Shown here piece after piece: positions 35,185 to 43,703 of a stretch of DNA of 55,167 nucleotides (position 1 is the stretch's first letter; every line of letters begins with the position of its first letter). The position numbers and the translations under genes are program-made. The DNA is taken from contig JAWXUP010000010.1 in NCBI GenBank assembly GCA_044426345.1, forward strand, positions 1 through 55,167, in the 5' to 3' direction. The notes under the pieces are model-generated. The model worked only from the letters and a program-made list of their open reading frames with translations, had not been told where the DNA came from and ran no database searches. The DNA comes from CAYJLC01 sp044426345. GTDB lineage: Bacteria; Bacillota; Clostridia; Oscillospirales; Butyricicoccaceae.

Positions 35185-35808
35185 TTAAACGTTAAAACAA
35201 TCTTGTTTGTTGATAATAAGCAATGTTTCTTTTGCGCTTTTCAGTTCTTTTATTTTCAAATCATCACGCTTTAAAATCCAAGGTGGCGTGTGTGCGCATT
35301 TAATTGCAAGTTCTAAAAATACTTCATTGTCTAAAAAAGGAACTAGCGCCATTTTCGAAGAAATATCAGGGTGCGATTTTGACAATAACATCAAGTCCAT
35401 TGCAAAATATCCTGGAACTTCCGTTTCCACTGGCGAAGTTGGAACTTGCTGTTTGCCCTCTAAAATCGCCATAACTTTGAAAACTTCTTCATATACATCA
35501 GACAATATTTCTGGTGAAATACCATCAGTTTCAAAGATATAATAGCCCTCTTTCGAGAAAAACTGAAAGAAAACTCCCGTAAAACCTTTGCCGATGACTA
35601 TTTTGCAGTCCTCTAGCTGTTCCATCAGCTCAAAAGCTAGTTTTTTAAGAGCGCTCATATCCGTAATCGTATCTATAAACAGGCTTTGATTTTTCGTGAT
35701 TTCCCAGTTTTGTTCATATGTATAAATCATCAGTTTTTTTGCCTCATAAACAGTACAAACTTCGCCTTTTTCATCACAAAATACTGCTATTTTTTTTAAT
35801 ATTTCCAT
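35185..35808 (-). CDS. AnfO-like nitrogenase accessory protein
   Basis: 207 residues. The N-terminal 110 match the pattern I know from AnfO, the accessory protein of Fe-only nitrogenase: IAVFCDEKGEVCTVYEAKKLMIY, then LKKLAFELMEQLEDCKIVIG, GVFFQFFSKEGYYIFETDG. The C-terminal part is variable. It lies in the nif operon between nifV-alpha and the MORN-like gene. No anfHDGK genes are visible, so here the protein serves or once served a Mo nitrogenase. The exact role of AnfO is not established. Confidence 0.6.
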   Translation of the reverse strand: MEILKKIAVFCDEKGEVCTVYEAKKLMIYTYEQNWEITKNQSLFIDTITDMSALKKLAFELMEQLEDCKIVIGKGFTGVFFQFFSKEGYYIFETDGISPEILSDVYEEVFKVMAILEGKQQVPTSPVETEVPGYFAMDLMLLSKSHPDISSKMALVPFLDNEVFLELAIKCAHTPPWILKRDDLKIKELKSAKETLLIINKQDCFNV

Positions 35809-35835
35809 AAATATCCCTCTTTTCTTATTTTTGTA

Positions 35836-36642
35836 TTATTTTTGTATCATTCTTCTAAATTCTTCCTCAAGCTCTTTTGCATCTTCTATGGATATTCCGA
35901 AATCAAAATTTGTATTTGCTAAGTTTATAAATTTCGAAAAATGACAGTTCCCACTGCGTTCTCCAACACCTAATAAAGTAGTGTCGGCATACGTAGCACC
36001 TAATTTCAACGCCTCTAAAGTATTTGGCACAGCCAATCCTAAGTCATTATGTCCGTGTATTTCCAAAGGAATTTTTGTTTGTTTGCAGAGATTTGCCATA
36101 AGTTCGCGATGTCCAAAAGGAGCCGTTCCACCAACCGTATCGGCAATTCGCACCATTTTCACTTTATCGCCAAAACTCTCAATTATGTTTAATATTTTAA
36201 CCAAAAATGATAGTTCTGCTCGCGAGGCATCTTCAAATCCTACAGACAATTGCCCTTTTCCTTTTGAAACAACTTCTAAAATTTCTTGCAATTGCCTAAT
36301 TACCCACATTTTATTTTTCCCCAATTTTTTATATATGTGCAAATACGAAACAGGTATACTGATATGTACGACTTGTGGATTGCATTCCAAAGCCTTAGAT
36401 ACATCGCCTGCGTGCATTCTCGCCCAAACGGAAATGTCAGCATTTTTTCTATGCTCGATTATTTTGCAAATACACTCTTGTTCCTCTACACTAAGTGCTA
36501 CAACACCTGCCTCTATTTGAGATACGCCAATTTCATCTAGTCTTTGGGCAATTCTTTGTTTTTGAGCCCATGACAAATTCACAAAAGGACTTTGTTCTCC
36601 ATCTCGCAATGTGGTATCTACAATATACTTTGCTTGTTTCAT
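35836..36642 (-). CDS. nifV: Homocitrate synthase, alpha subunit (NifV-alpha)
   Basis: About 268 residues, the TIM-barrel half of homocitrate synthase: VDTTLRDGEQSPFV at the start (metal/acetyl-CoA site), QIEAGVVALS, and EIHGHNDLGLAVPNTLEAL with the HxH metal ligands near residues 193-205. The usual C-terminal communication domain is absent; it is provided by the gene just upstream, as in the split nifV of C. pasteurianum. I place the start at the ATG at 36640-36642, nine bases after AAAGGTG. Makes homocitrate for FeMo-cofactor. Confidence 0.88.
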   Translation of the reverse strand: MKQAKYIVDTTLRDGEQSPFVNLSWAQKQRIAQRLDEIGVSQIEAGVVALSVEEQECICKIIEHRKNADISVWARMHAGDVSKALECNPQVVHISIPVSYLHIYKKLGKNKMWVIRQLQEILEVVSKGKGQLSVGFEDASRAELSFLVKILNIIESFGDKVKMVRIADTVGGTAPFGHRELMANLCKQTKIPLEIHGHNDLGLAVPNTLEALKLGATYADTTLLGVGERSGNCHFSKFINLANTNFDFGISIEDAKELEEEFRRMIQK

Positions 36643-36668
36643 TCTCTCCCACACCTTTCATATTTCAT

Positions 36669-37664
36669 CTAAACCGATAAAGCACAATTATTTTCCATCA
36701 CTTCTAACGCTATTTCTCGCACTTGTTCATCTGTTAAAATCGACTCTATTTCTTGTGAAATATTTTTTATACGTGCTGTAATTTCTTCTAACAACTTATC
36801 TGGAACTTGTAAATTAAGTTCCAAAAGTTTACTTCTTACTCCTGATTTTCCAGAAAATTTTCCGTATACAAACTTTCTTTTCAGTCCTACCGATTCTGGA
36901 GAAAATAATTCATAGCATTTAGGATGTTTTAAAATTCCACCGATATGAATTCCTGTTTCCACTGCAAAAATCCCTTCGCCGATAACAGGTGCGCACATTT
37001 CTATTTTTTCATCTGTTATTGAAGATAATAATTTGCGAAGTTTGGGTAAGTTCGAATAATTCGTATTAGGGTGACGTCGAAACAGATGTCTGCAACCAAT
37101 AAGCACCTCTTCAAAAGCAGCAAAACCACCTATTCCACCGACAGAAGTTACCACCGTATTTCCACAAAGATGATAAATCCATTCCATAGCAAGCGCCGTT
37201 GCACAATGTAAAGAATCTCCTGCGCAAAATTCCAGAGTATTTTTCTTTCGGTCAGAGAAACTGTTTTTCAGATATTTAAAGCTATCTGCTATATTTTCAT
37301 GAAAAAGACCGTCTAAACCTGTTATTCGAAGTGGAATTCCCACGTATTGATTTAAAATACGACTATCGTGAACATCATTTATGTTAATTTCAGCCATAAC
37401 TTCTTTATTTCCGATTTTATCACAAATAAAATTATCTATTTCAGGATAATTTTTCACGTCTTCTAAATTTGAAATTCGCAAAACAAACGTTGCTTTTGAT
37501 TTAGAATTGTAAAAACTATGCCTAATTTTATCAAAATAGTGCTTTGAAATTTCTATTTTTGTAACATCACAATCTACTAGTAAATCTATAAACCGCAGAA
37601 TGTCTTCGCAAGATATATCATAAGAATCTAAGCAAGATAATGTACGGTCTACTATATTTATCAT
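36669..37664 (-). CDS. nifV: Homocitrate synthase, omega subunit (NifV-omega)
   Basis: 331 residues. It starts IVDRTLSCLDSYD, keeps a degenerate barrel (FCAGDSLHCATALAMEW, GGIGGFAAFEEVLIGCRHL) and has the C-terminal part VIGEGIFAVETGIHIGGILKHP followed by KRKFVYGKFSGKSGV, typical of the homocitrate synthase communication region. Together with the alpha gene 26 bp downstream it makes up one enzyme. It is preceded by a structured leader after the ferredoxin gene. The split arrangement is known from C. pasteurianum and some other anaerobes. Confidence 0.85.
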   Translation of the reverse strand: MINIVDRTLSCLDSYDISCEDILRFIDLLVDCDVTKIEISKHYFDKIRHSFYNSKSKATFVLRISNLEDVKNYPEIDNFICDKIGNKEVMAEININDVHDSRILNQYVGIPLRITGLDGLFHENIADSFKYLKNSFSDRKKNTLEFCAGDSLHCATALAMEWIYHLCGNTVVTSVGGIGGFAAFEEVLIGCRHLFRRHPNTNYSNLPKLRKLLSSITDEKIEMCAPVIGEGIFAVETGIHIGGILKHPKCYELFSPESVGLKRKFVYGKFSGKSGVRSKLLELNLQVPDKLLEEITARIKNISQEIESILTDEQVREIALEVMENNCALSV

Positions 37665-37725
37665 AAGAAATCTCCCCTTTTTTCAATTTAGCCCCATTTT
37701 AAAAAAGCTTTATAACCCAAACTAA

Positions 37726-37761
37726 GAAGGTTAGTCACCGTAAAACAGTGACTTTACCCTC
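37726..37761 (-). promoter_or_regulatory. Two-part RNA hairpin in the fdx-nifV gap
   Basis: On the minus strand GAGGGT pairs with ACCTTC (one G-U) and, inside a small asymmetric loop, AGTCAC pairs with GTGACT around a 9-nt loop. It lies in the 125-bp gap between the ferredoxin and nifV-omega genes; a purine-rich segment follows. No U-run follows, so it is not a terminator. It may be an mRNA processing or regulatory element; it matches no riboswitch I could recall. Confidence 0.45.
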
Positions 37762-37789
37762 GTCGTCATCTTTTTTTAATTAAATTTTA

Positions 37790-38098
37790 TTAAATCATAT
37801 ATTCTTTAACTGGTTCGCCATTTTCAAAATGCTCTTCGCAAATACGTTCAATTTTCTCTGGAGTAAGGCTACCGTACCAAATTCCTTCAGGGTAAACCAC
37901 AGCTACAGGACCTTTATCGCAAATTCCAAAACAGCCTGTATTGGTCATCATTACATCGCCAGATAATTCACGATCGTCTATTTCTTGCATTAAAGTTTGC
38001 ACTAAATCCACCGAGCCTTGTTGATGGCAAAACCCTTTTTGCGTACCATTTACACGGTTACTCGTACAGATAAAAATATGATATTTAGGTTGAATCAT
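37790..38098 (-). CDS. [2Fe-2S] thioredoxin-like ferredoxin
   Basis: 102 residues of the thioredoxin-like 2Fe-2S fold. One Cys pair is in CTSNRVNGTQKGFC (residues 11-24) and the second in TGCFGIC (near 54-60). Closest in type are the nif-linked [2Fe-2S] ferredoxins of C. pasteurianum and Azotobacter (FeSI/FdxD-like). It lies 20 bp after nifN-B within the nif operon, so a role in electron supply or cluster assembly for nitrogenase is likely. Confidence 0.85.
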   Translation of the reverse strand: MIQPKYHIFICTSNRVNGTQKGFCHQQGSVDLVQTLMQEIDDRELSGDVMMTNTGCFGICDKGPVAVVYPEGIWYGSLTPEKIERICEEHFENGEPVKEYMI

Positions 38099-38118
38099 AA
38101 AAATTCCCTCTCTTTCAA

Positions 38119-40809
38119 CTATTCAGCTACCGATTTTTTTGTTTTTTTGATTGCTTTTTCAATTAAATCATATGAAGATATAGAAATAATGCCACGAGCC
38201 TCTAATTTTTCTTTAGGTGACTGACCAATTTTTAGTGAGTAAACATATTCGCAATCACCGATAACAGATATTATTTTGTCAATTTTATTATCGTGGTCAC
38301 CACAATTTTCAGCTCCAGAGCAATATTTATCTACATTTCGTTTTTCGATAAATTCCATATTTTCGCCGTCACTATAATATATGTAAAATTCTTTCGCTTG
38401 ACCAAAATGCACATCTACCATAGTCCCACTTTTTGTAGCAACAGCAACTTTGTATTTGCGTTTTTCTTCGGTAGTTTTTTGTTTAGAAGGACAAGTTGTA
38501 CACGAAGTTTGGTCTGTACATTCTTGCGAACATTTTGGCGTAGCTTTTAAAGTAAATTCGGTCGAAATATCATTCTCCAAAGTACCGATAGCATCTGCAC
38601 GACATTGTTTACAATGACGCATTTGTTTTATGTTGCTCTCACAAGAACTTCGTAAACTTTCCAATTCATCGCTAGTTAATCTATCTAAATTTTCAAATGC
38701 CGAGCCAACTACTGGAATATGTGGCATAATATTTGTCATAAATGCGCCTAACTCTTTGGCTTTTTTTGATACAGCCATAAGTTCACCATCACTTACACCT
38801 TTAACAGCTACGCAGTTGATTTTCACCATAACACCTTGGCTAGTTAGCATTTTAATACCTGACAATTGGTTTGCAAGTAGTATTGATGCACCTTCAACGC
38901 CTGTATAACGAGTTCCTAAGTAGTCTATATGTTTATATATTTTCGCACCCACTTGTGGGTTTAGCGTATTCAAGGTAACCGTTACGTGAGTTACTCCTAA
39001 AGCAACTAGTTCCATAGCATAAAAAGGTAACATTAAGCCATTTGTAGATATACAAAACGTAACATCACGGTCTACCTCACGTATTTTTGTTAGCACTTCA
39101 CGAGTTTCTTCGAAATTAGCTAGTGCATCACCAGGCCCTGCAATACCGATTACTTTAAGATTTGTAAGTTTCTCTTTTACCATCAAATATTGTTCAAAAG
39201 CTTGCTCAGGATTTAATACTTTTGTGGTAACGCCTGGGCGACTTTCGTTTGGACAATCAAATTTACGAACGCAATAATTACATTGAATATTACATTTCGG
39301 AGCAACAGCCAAATGCATACGAGCATTTTGACAACCTCCTTCACCGTGCGTATAACATGGGTGATTTTTTGTTCTAACTTCGATTTCCTCTTTTGTAAAA
39401 GGTAAAAATTGCATCGCTGAAGTTTCTTCGCTTTTTGCTTTTCCTAAGTATTTTTCTGCAATTTCTCCACGGTAGCTATGATGTAATTTGTCAATCATAT
39501 AATTTGCTATTTGCTCTATTAAATAAAGCGAACCGTCAAAACCTAGCGTACGAACACGTTGCCCACCTAAGTGGTCATGAATAGGAAATGCACAGCGTAC
39601 TAGTGGAATATTTTTATTTTCTGCAATTCTGCGTCCGTCCGAGCTACCTATTAAAACATTTACGCCATATTCATCGCAATAACGTTCGATATCGTCAAAA
39701 TCTTTGTCATCTCGAACGATAAATTGCTCTACAAATTGCAAATCTGCTGATTTTTCAACCATAGGACTTAATTTTTCTTCAAAACCTTCACATACAGTAC
39801 CCGTTGTAACGCAAACTGGCACAGCACCTGTTTCTGAGCAAAGTTTTACAACAGAAGATACAAAATCAGGCTCACCAAAAACAGCCACACGAGCCGACGC
39901 TAAATGTTTATGCGCATCAACCATTGCATCTAAGTAGCGACCACGTTCTTGTTTGATTTTATCAGTTAATTTTCCACCAGCTTTAACCAAAGTTTCAAGG
40001 AATAAATCCATATATTCAATACCACAAGGAAGTGGAATACGTTTTAATGGCACACCATAAGTTTCCTCTAAAAATCTACCTGCAGAATGATGCTCTTTTA
40101 TGAAATCAGACATTTCAATAGTAAGTTTAGCTGATGACATAGTCGCAATTTGCTCACAAGTAGTGCCACCGTTTTTTAGTTTATTATACTCCGCTACAGA
40201 AACTCCATCTAAATTTTCTGACAAATCAGGTAGTAATACGAATTTTAGCCCCATCTCTGTTAAGATTTCTTTTAACCAACGAGTGTCAGCTGGAGAAATC
40301 ATAGGTGTTATAACATTTATAAAATCTTCTTTTTCGCTTGATGGTTCTACTAATTGTTCGCTTACAGCTCGTAAGGCTTTGAAAAAACCTTCATATTGAC
40401 TTGATTCATATCCCGCTGACGCCACATTTACGATTTTCACCTTTGAATCTGGGTGAGTTTCATAAAATTTTTCTAAAATACGTGGCACATCTTCCCCAAT
40501 GGTTTCAGCCAAACAAGTGGTTGAAATACCTATAACTTCAGGATTATATAGAGTTATTAAATTATCCAAACCTTTTAGCAGATTTTTTTCTCCACCAAAA
40601 ACCGTACCCTCTTCGGTAAGTGATGAAGATGCAATATCTACTGGTTCGTTATAGTGAGTAGCCATATGTCTACGAATATAAGTCGCGCACCCTTGTGAGC
40701 CATGTAAAATCGACATACAACCAGAAATTCCTGAAAAAGCAGACACCGTCCCCATCGGCATACACATTTTGCAGGGATTAATATTTAAATTTACAATATT
40801 TGCCCCCAT
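38119..40809 (-). CDS. nifN-B: NifN-NifB fusion with NifX-like C-terminus
   Basis: About 896 residues in three parts. Residues 1-440 resemble NifN (NINPCKMCMPMGTVSAFSGI, HGSQGC, TTCLAETIGED). Residues 480-780 are NifB, with a radical-SAM motif CNIQCNYC near 508-515 and GIAGPGDALANFEET. Residues 795-896 are a NafY/NifX-type cofactor-binding domain (VDVHFGQAKEFYIY). NifB makes the FeMo-cofactor core on which NifEN acts; the fusion could channel the core directly. Fusions of this kind are known in Clostridium. I place the start at the ATG at 40807-40809, ten bases after AGGAG. Confidence 0.93.
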   Translation of the reverse strand: MGANIVNLNINPCKMCMPMGTVSAFSGISGCMSILHGSQGCATYIRRHMATHYNEPVDIASSSLTEEGTVFGGEKNLLKGLDNLITLYNPEVIGISTTCLAETIGEDVPRILEKFYETHPDSKVKIVNVASAGYESSQYEGFFKALRAVSEQLVEPSSEKEDFINVITPMISPADTRWLKEILTEMGLKFVLLPDLSENLDGVSVAEYNKLKNGGTTCEQIATMSSAKLTIEMSDFIKEHHSAGRFLEETYGVPLKRIPLPCGIEYMDLFLETLVKAGGKLTDKIKQERGRYLDAMVDAHKHLASARVAVFGEPDFVSSVVKLCSETGAVPVCVTTGTVCEGFEEKLSPMVEKSADLQFVEQFIVRDDKDFDDIERYCDEYGVNVLIGSSDGRRIAENKNIPLVRCAFPIHDHLGGQRVRTLGFDGSLYLIEQIANYMIDKLHHSYRGEIAEKYLGKAKSEETSAMQFLPFTKEEIEVRTKNHPCYTHGEGGCQNARMHLAVAPKCNIQCNYCVRKFDCPNESRPGVTTKVLNPEQAFEQYLMVKEKLTNLKVIGIAGPGDALANFEETREVLTKIREVDRDVTFCISTNGLMLPFYAMELVALGVTHVTVTLNTLNPQVGAKIYKHIDYLGTRYTGVEGASILLANQLSGIKMLTSQGVMVKINCVAVKGVSDGELMAVSKKAKELGAFMTNIMPHIPVVGSAFENLDRLTSDELESLRSSCESNIKQMRHCKQCRADAIGTLENDISTEFTLKATPKCSQECTDQTSCTTCPSKQKTTEEKRKYKVAVATKSGTMVDVHFGQAKEFYIYYSDGENMEFIEKRNVDKYCSGAENCGDHDNKIDKIISVIGDCEYVYSLKIGQSPKEKLEARGIISISSYDLIEKAIKKTKKSVAE

Positions 40810-40849
40810 ATTACCCAACTCTCCTTTATAAATCGAATTAATTTTATTT

Positions 40850-42214
40850 TTACGCTGATGGTCTATTTTTATCTAAATATTGCCACACAGGGCTATTTAT
40901 TGAGAAATTAATTTCGCGAATGAAGTTTTCTATGCCTTCAAAACCACCTAAAGCGTGTTTTCTTTCGTGGTTATGGTCGCAAAAACCAATTCCTAATTTA
41001 TATGCAAGAGGGCGTTCTTTAACGCCTCCTACCAAGATATCAGCATTTTTTTCTAACATAAATTTTTCCAGTTCTGCTGGATTTGCGTCATCCAAAATGA
41101 CAGTGTCTTTATCACAAATAGAGGCGATGATTTCATATTCATCTTTTTTACCTGTTTGTGTTCCAACTACAACGGTTTTTATACCAAGTTCGTTGAATTG
41201 ACGAATAAGCGAAATAGCTTTAAAGCCACCACCTACGAAAATCGCTGCTTTTTTACCCTGCAGTCTAGGTTTATATTTTTCAATTATAGGAAGAACTCTC
41301 GCAGATTCCTCCTCGACAAAAGCTTTTGTAAGTTCTTTTACACGAGGAACTTTTAATGCGTCTGCTATTCTTAAAAGCGACGTTGTTGTGTCTTCTACTC
41401 CAAAAAAGCTTACTTTAATAAAAGGAATGTTAAATTCATCTTCCATTAAATTCGCAAGATATGTAGAAGAACCAGCACACTGTACTATATTAAGCGTGGC
41501 TGTTGGAGCTTTGATTAATGTGTCATAGGTTGCGTCACCTGTCATCGTTGATATTACAGGAACACCGATTTTTTTAAGATAATTTTTTATAATCCACATT
41601 TCACCAGCTAAATTATAATCACCTAAAATATTCACTCCAAAAGTTTTAGGTTCGTCACGATGTTTTTCCATAAGTTTATAAATCGCTGAGCAAGCTAATT
41701 TATATCCCGTTGATTTTGTGCCTGAAAAGCCTGAGCTTGCTACTGGAATTACTCGAATGCCATATTTTTCTGAAGCTTGTTTGCAAACAGCCTCTACGTC
41801 ATCACCGATAACGCCGACAATACAAGTTGCATACACAAAAATTAATTGTGGTCTAGGTGTTGCTTTCTCCATTAATTCATCAATAGCTGAAGTTAATTTT
41901 TTCTCACCACCAAAAATTACATCTTTTTCTCTTAAATCCGTTGAAAATGATGTGCGAAATAGTTCACTTCCAGAAGTAAGACTACCTCTAATATCCCAAG
42001 TGTAAGATGCGCAACCGATAGGACCGTGTACAATATGATAAGCGTCTGTAATTGGATTTAATACTACTCTAGCCCCACAAAAAACACAAGCTCTTTGACT
42101 TACAGAACCCGATACGCTTTCTTTTTCACAACTAACGCCCCTACCATCTCCTGAACAGAAGTTGATTGATTCTGCACGTTCTTTTAATATTTCAGTGTTT
42201 GCTATGTTCTTCAT
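40850..42214 (-). CDS. nifE: FeMo-cofactor scaffold protein NifE
   Basis: 454 residues. It shows the NifE pattern CVFCGARVVLNPITDAYHIVHGPIGCASYTWD with P-cluster-like cysteines, YATCIVGVIGDD, and GGFKAISLIRQFNELGIKTVVVG. It forms the NifEN tetramer with the N-terminal part of the fusion protein, where Mo and homocitrate are added to the NifB product. It lies 118 bp after nifK, with a stable hairpin in the gap. Confidence 0.93.
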   Translation of the reverse strand: MKNIANTEILKERAESINFCSGDGRGVSCEKESVSGSVSQRACVFCGARVVLNPITDAYHIVHGPIGCASYTWDIRGSLTSGSELFRTSFSTDLREKDVIFGGEKKLTSAIDELMEKATPRPQLIFVYATCIVGVIGDDVEAVCKQASEKYGIRVIPVASSGFSGTKSTGYKLACSAIYKLMEKHRDEPKTFGVNILGDYNLAGEMWIIKNYLKKIGVPVISTMTGDATYDTLIKAPTATLNIVQCAGSSTYLANLMEDEFNIPFIKVSFFGVEDTTTSLLRIADALKVPRVKELTKAFVEEESARVLPIIEKYKPRLQGKKAAIFVGGGFKAISLIRQFNELGIKTVVVGTQTGKKDEYEIIASICDKDTVILDDANPAELEKFMLEKNADILVGGVKERPLAYKLGIGFCDHNHERKHALGGFEGIENFIREINFSINSPVWQYLDKNRPSA

Positions 42215-42260
42215 AAAAAACCCTCCTTTTTATTAATTTCTTTGTATGAAACTTTATTTT

Positions 42261-42294
42261 GCGAGGTAGTTTATATTTTCAATGTCTACCTCGC
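42261..42294 (-). other. Intercistronic hairpin between nifK and nifE
   Basis: Perfect 9-bp inverted repeat (GCGAGGTAG / CTACCTCGC) with a 16-nt loop and no U-run on the minus strand. It lies 39 bp after the nifK stop. Such hairpins protect the 3' end of an upstream mRNA segment; here it could keep nifHDK transcripts more abundant than nifEN-B. Confidence 0.55.
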
Positions 42295-42332
42295 ATTAAA
42301 ATAAAGATTTAAATTATATATTAAAAGTAGAT

Positions 42333-43700
42333 TTACAACACTGCTTCAAAATCTTCGTCTGCAGCATCTCGGTCTAATCTATCTAGCAATGTACTTATAA
42401 TTTTTTCTGCTAAATAAACGCCACCTGCATATCCACAAATTGATTGAATTGGTCCTGCATATCTATCTAAAACTGGGAAACCTGCTCTTACGAAAGGAAT
42501 ATCTTCTGCTTTTGCAATATATTTACCGTATGAGCTACCAAGTAATAAATCCACGCTGTCATTTTTAAGAAGTTGATGTAGGTAAAATAAGTCTGTGTCA
42601 CATTTAACTACACATTCTTCATCTAAAGCATATGATGAGATTAATTCGTTTGTTTGTCTTTCAAAATCAGTTTTTGGTGTACCTGTAATTACATATTTAG
42701 GAATCATACCCATTTCAAGACAAAAACTTGTAAGTGCATATACAACGTCTGGGTCACCAAAAATCGCAACTTTCTTTTTATATGTATACGCTGATGAGTC
42801 CATAAGTAAATCTACGAGTCTACCACGTTCGCTTTCTAAGCTTTTTGGTACTTCTTTTATAGCGTCACGTCTTAATGTCATAACAAGTTTATCTGTAAAT
42901 GAAACACCGACTGGCATTGGAAGTAAATCGCCTTTTACGCCGAATTTCTTTTCAAGTAATGTCATAGCCTCACCACTTGCGAATTGTCCTAGCGCTATTG
43001 AATTTGCCGATGAACCTAGTCCTTCAATTTCAGCTATAGTCGTTCCACCTTCGCCATAGTATTCATATTTACCTGTCATAGGAACGTCTAGAGTTCCATC
43101 GAAATCTGGGAACATTGTATAGTCAATGCCCATAGCAGAGGCAATTCTTTTAATTTCACGGCAATCACCAGGATTTACCCAACCAGGGAAAATAGCTGTT
43201 TTGCCATTAGTTTCGTCGGTTTTTTCAGTTAAGTAATTGATAAAGCCCATCATCATATTTGCAAAACCTTGAATGTGTGAACCTTCATAACTTGGTGTGC
43301 TTGCATGGATAACTTTTTTTCCTTCTGGAATTGTTAAATCCATAATATACGAACCCAAGTCATCGCCGATTGTTTCTGATAAACAAGTTGAGTGAACTGC
43401 GATGATGTCTGGATTATACATATCAAAAACGTTTTTTACCGATGTATTAATATTACTTCTGCCACCGAAAACCGATGCGCCTTCTGTAAAAGAGCTTGAT
43501 GTTGCAATTGCAGCCTCTTTAAAATGTCTTGAAAGTACCGTTCTGTGATAAGAACAGCAACCTTGTGAACCGTGACTGTGAGGCATACATTTGTGAACAC
43601 CTAATGCCAAATACATAGCACCTACTGGTTCGCAAGTTTTACAAGGATTGATTGTAATATTTTTTCTTTCCTTAATCTCCTTAGGAGTCATATTAAGCAT
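42333..43700 (-). CDS. nifK: Nitrogenase MoFe protein beta subunit NifK
   Basis: 455 residues, the short form without the N-terminal extension of proteobacterial NifK, as in C. pasteurianum. P-cluster ligands appear in INPCKTCEPVGAMYLALG and HGSQGCCSYHRT; STCLSETIGDDL follows. Four bp separate it from nifD. Forms the alpha2-beta2 MoFe protein with NifD. Confidence 0.95.
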   Translation of the reverse strand: MLNMTPKEIKERKNITINPCKTCEPVGAMYLALGVHKCMPHSHGSQGCCSYHRTVLSRHFKEAAIATSSSFTEGASVFGGRSNINTSVKNVFDMYNPDIIAVHSTCLSETIGDDLGSYIMDLTIPEGKKVIHASTPSYEGSHIQGFANMMMGFINYLTEKTDETNGKTAIFPGWVNPGDCREIKRIASAMGIDYTMFPDFDGTLDVPMTGKYEYYGEGGTTIAEIEGLGSSANSIALGQFASGEAMTLLEKKFGVKGDLLPMPVGVSFTDKLVMTLRRDAIKEVPKSLESERGRLVDLLMDSSAYTYKKKVAIFGDPDVVYALTSFCLEMGMIPKYVITGTPKTDFERQTNELISSYALDEECVVKCDTDLFYLHQLLKNDSVDLLLGSSYGKYIAKAEDIPFVRAGFPVLDRYAGPIQSICGYAGGVYLAEKIISTLLDRLDRDAADEDFEAVL

Positions 43701-43703
43701 TGT

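Noticed and set aside
37665..37789. A known riboswitch upstream of nifV-omega
   Set aside because: Compared from memory with molybdenum cofactor, c-di-GMP, THF, ZTP and fluoride classes; none matched the conserved bases.
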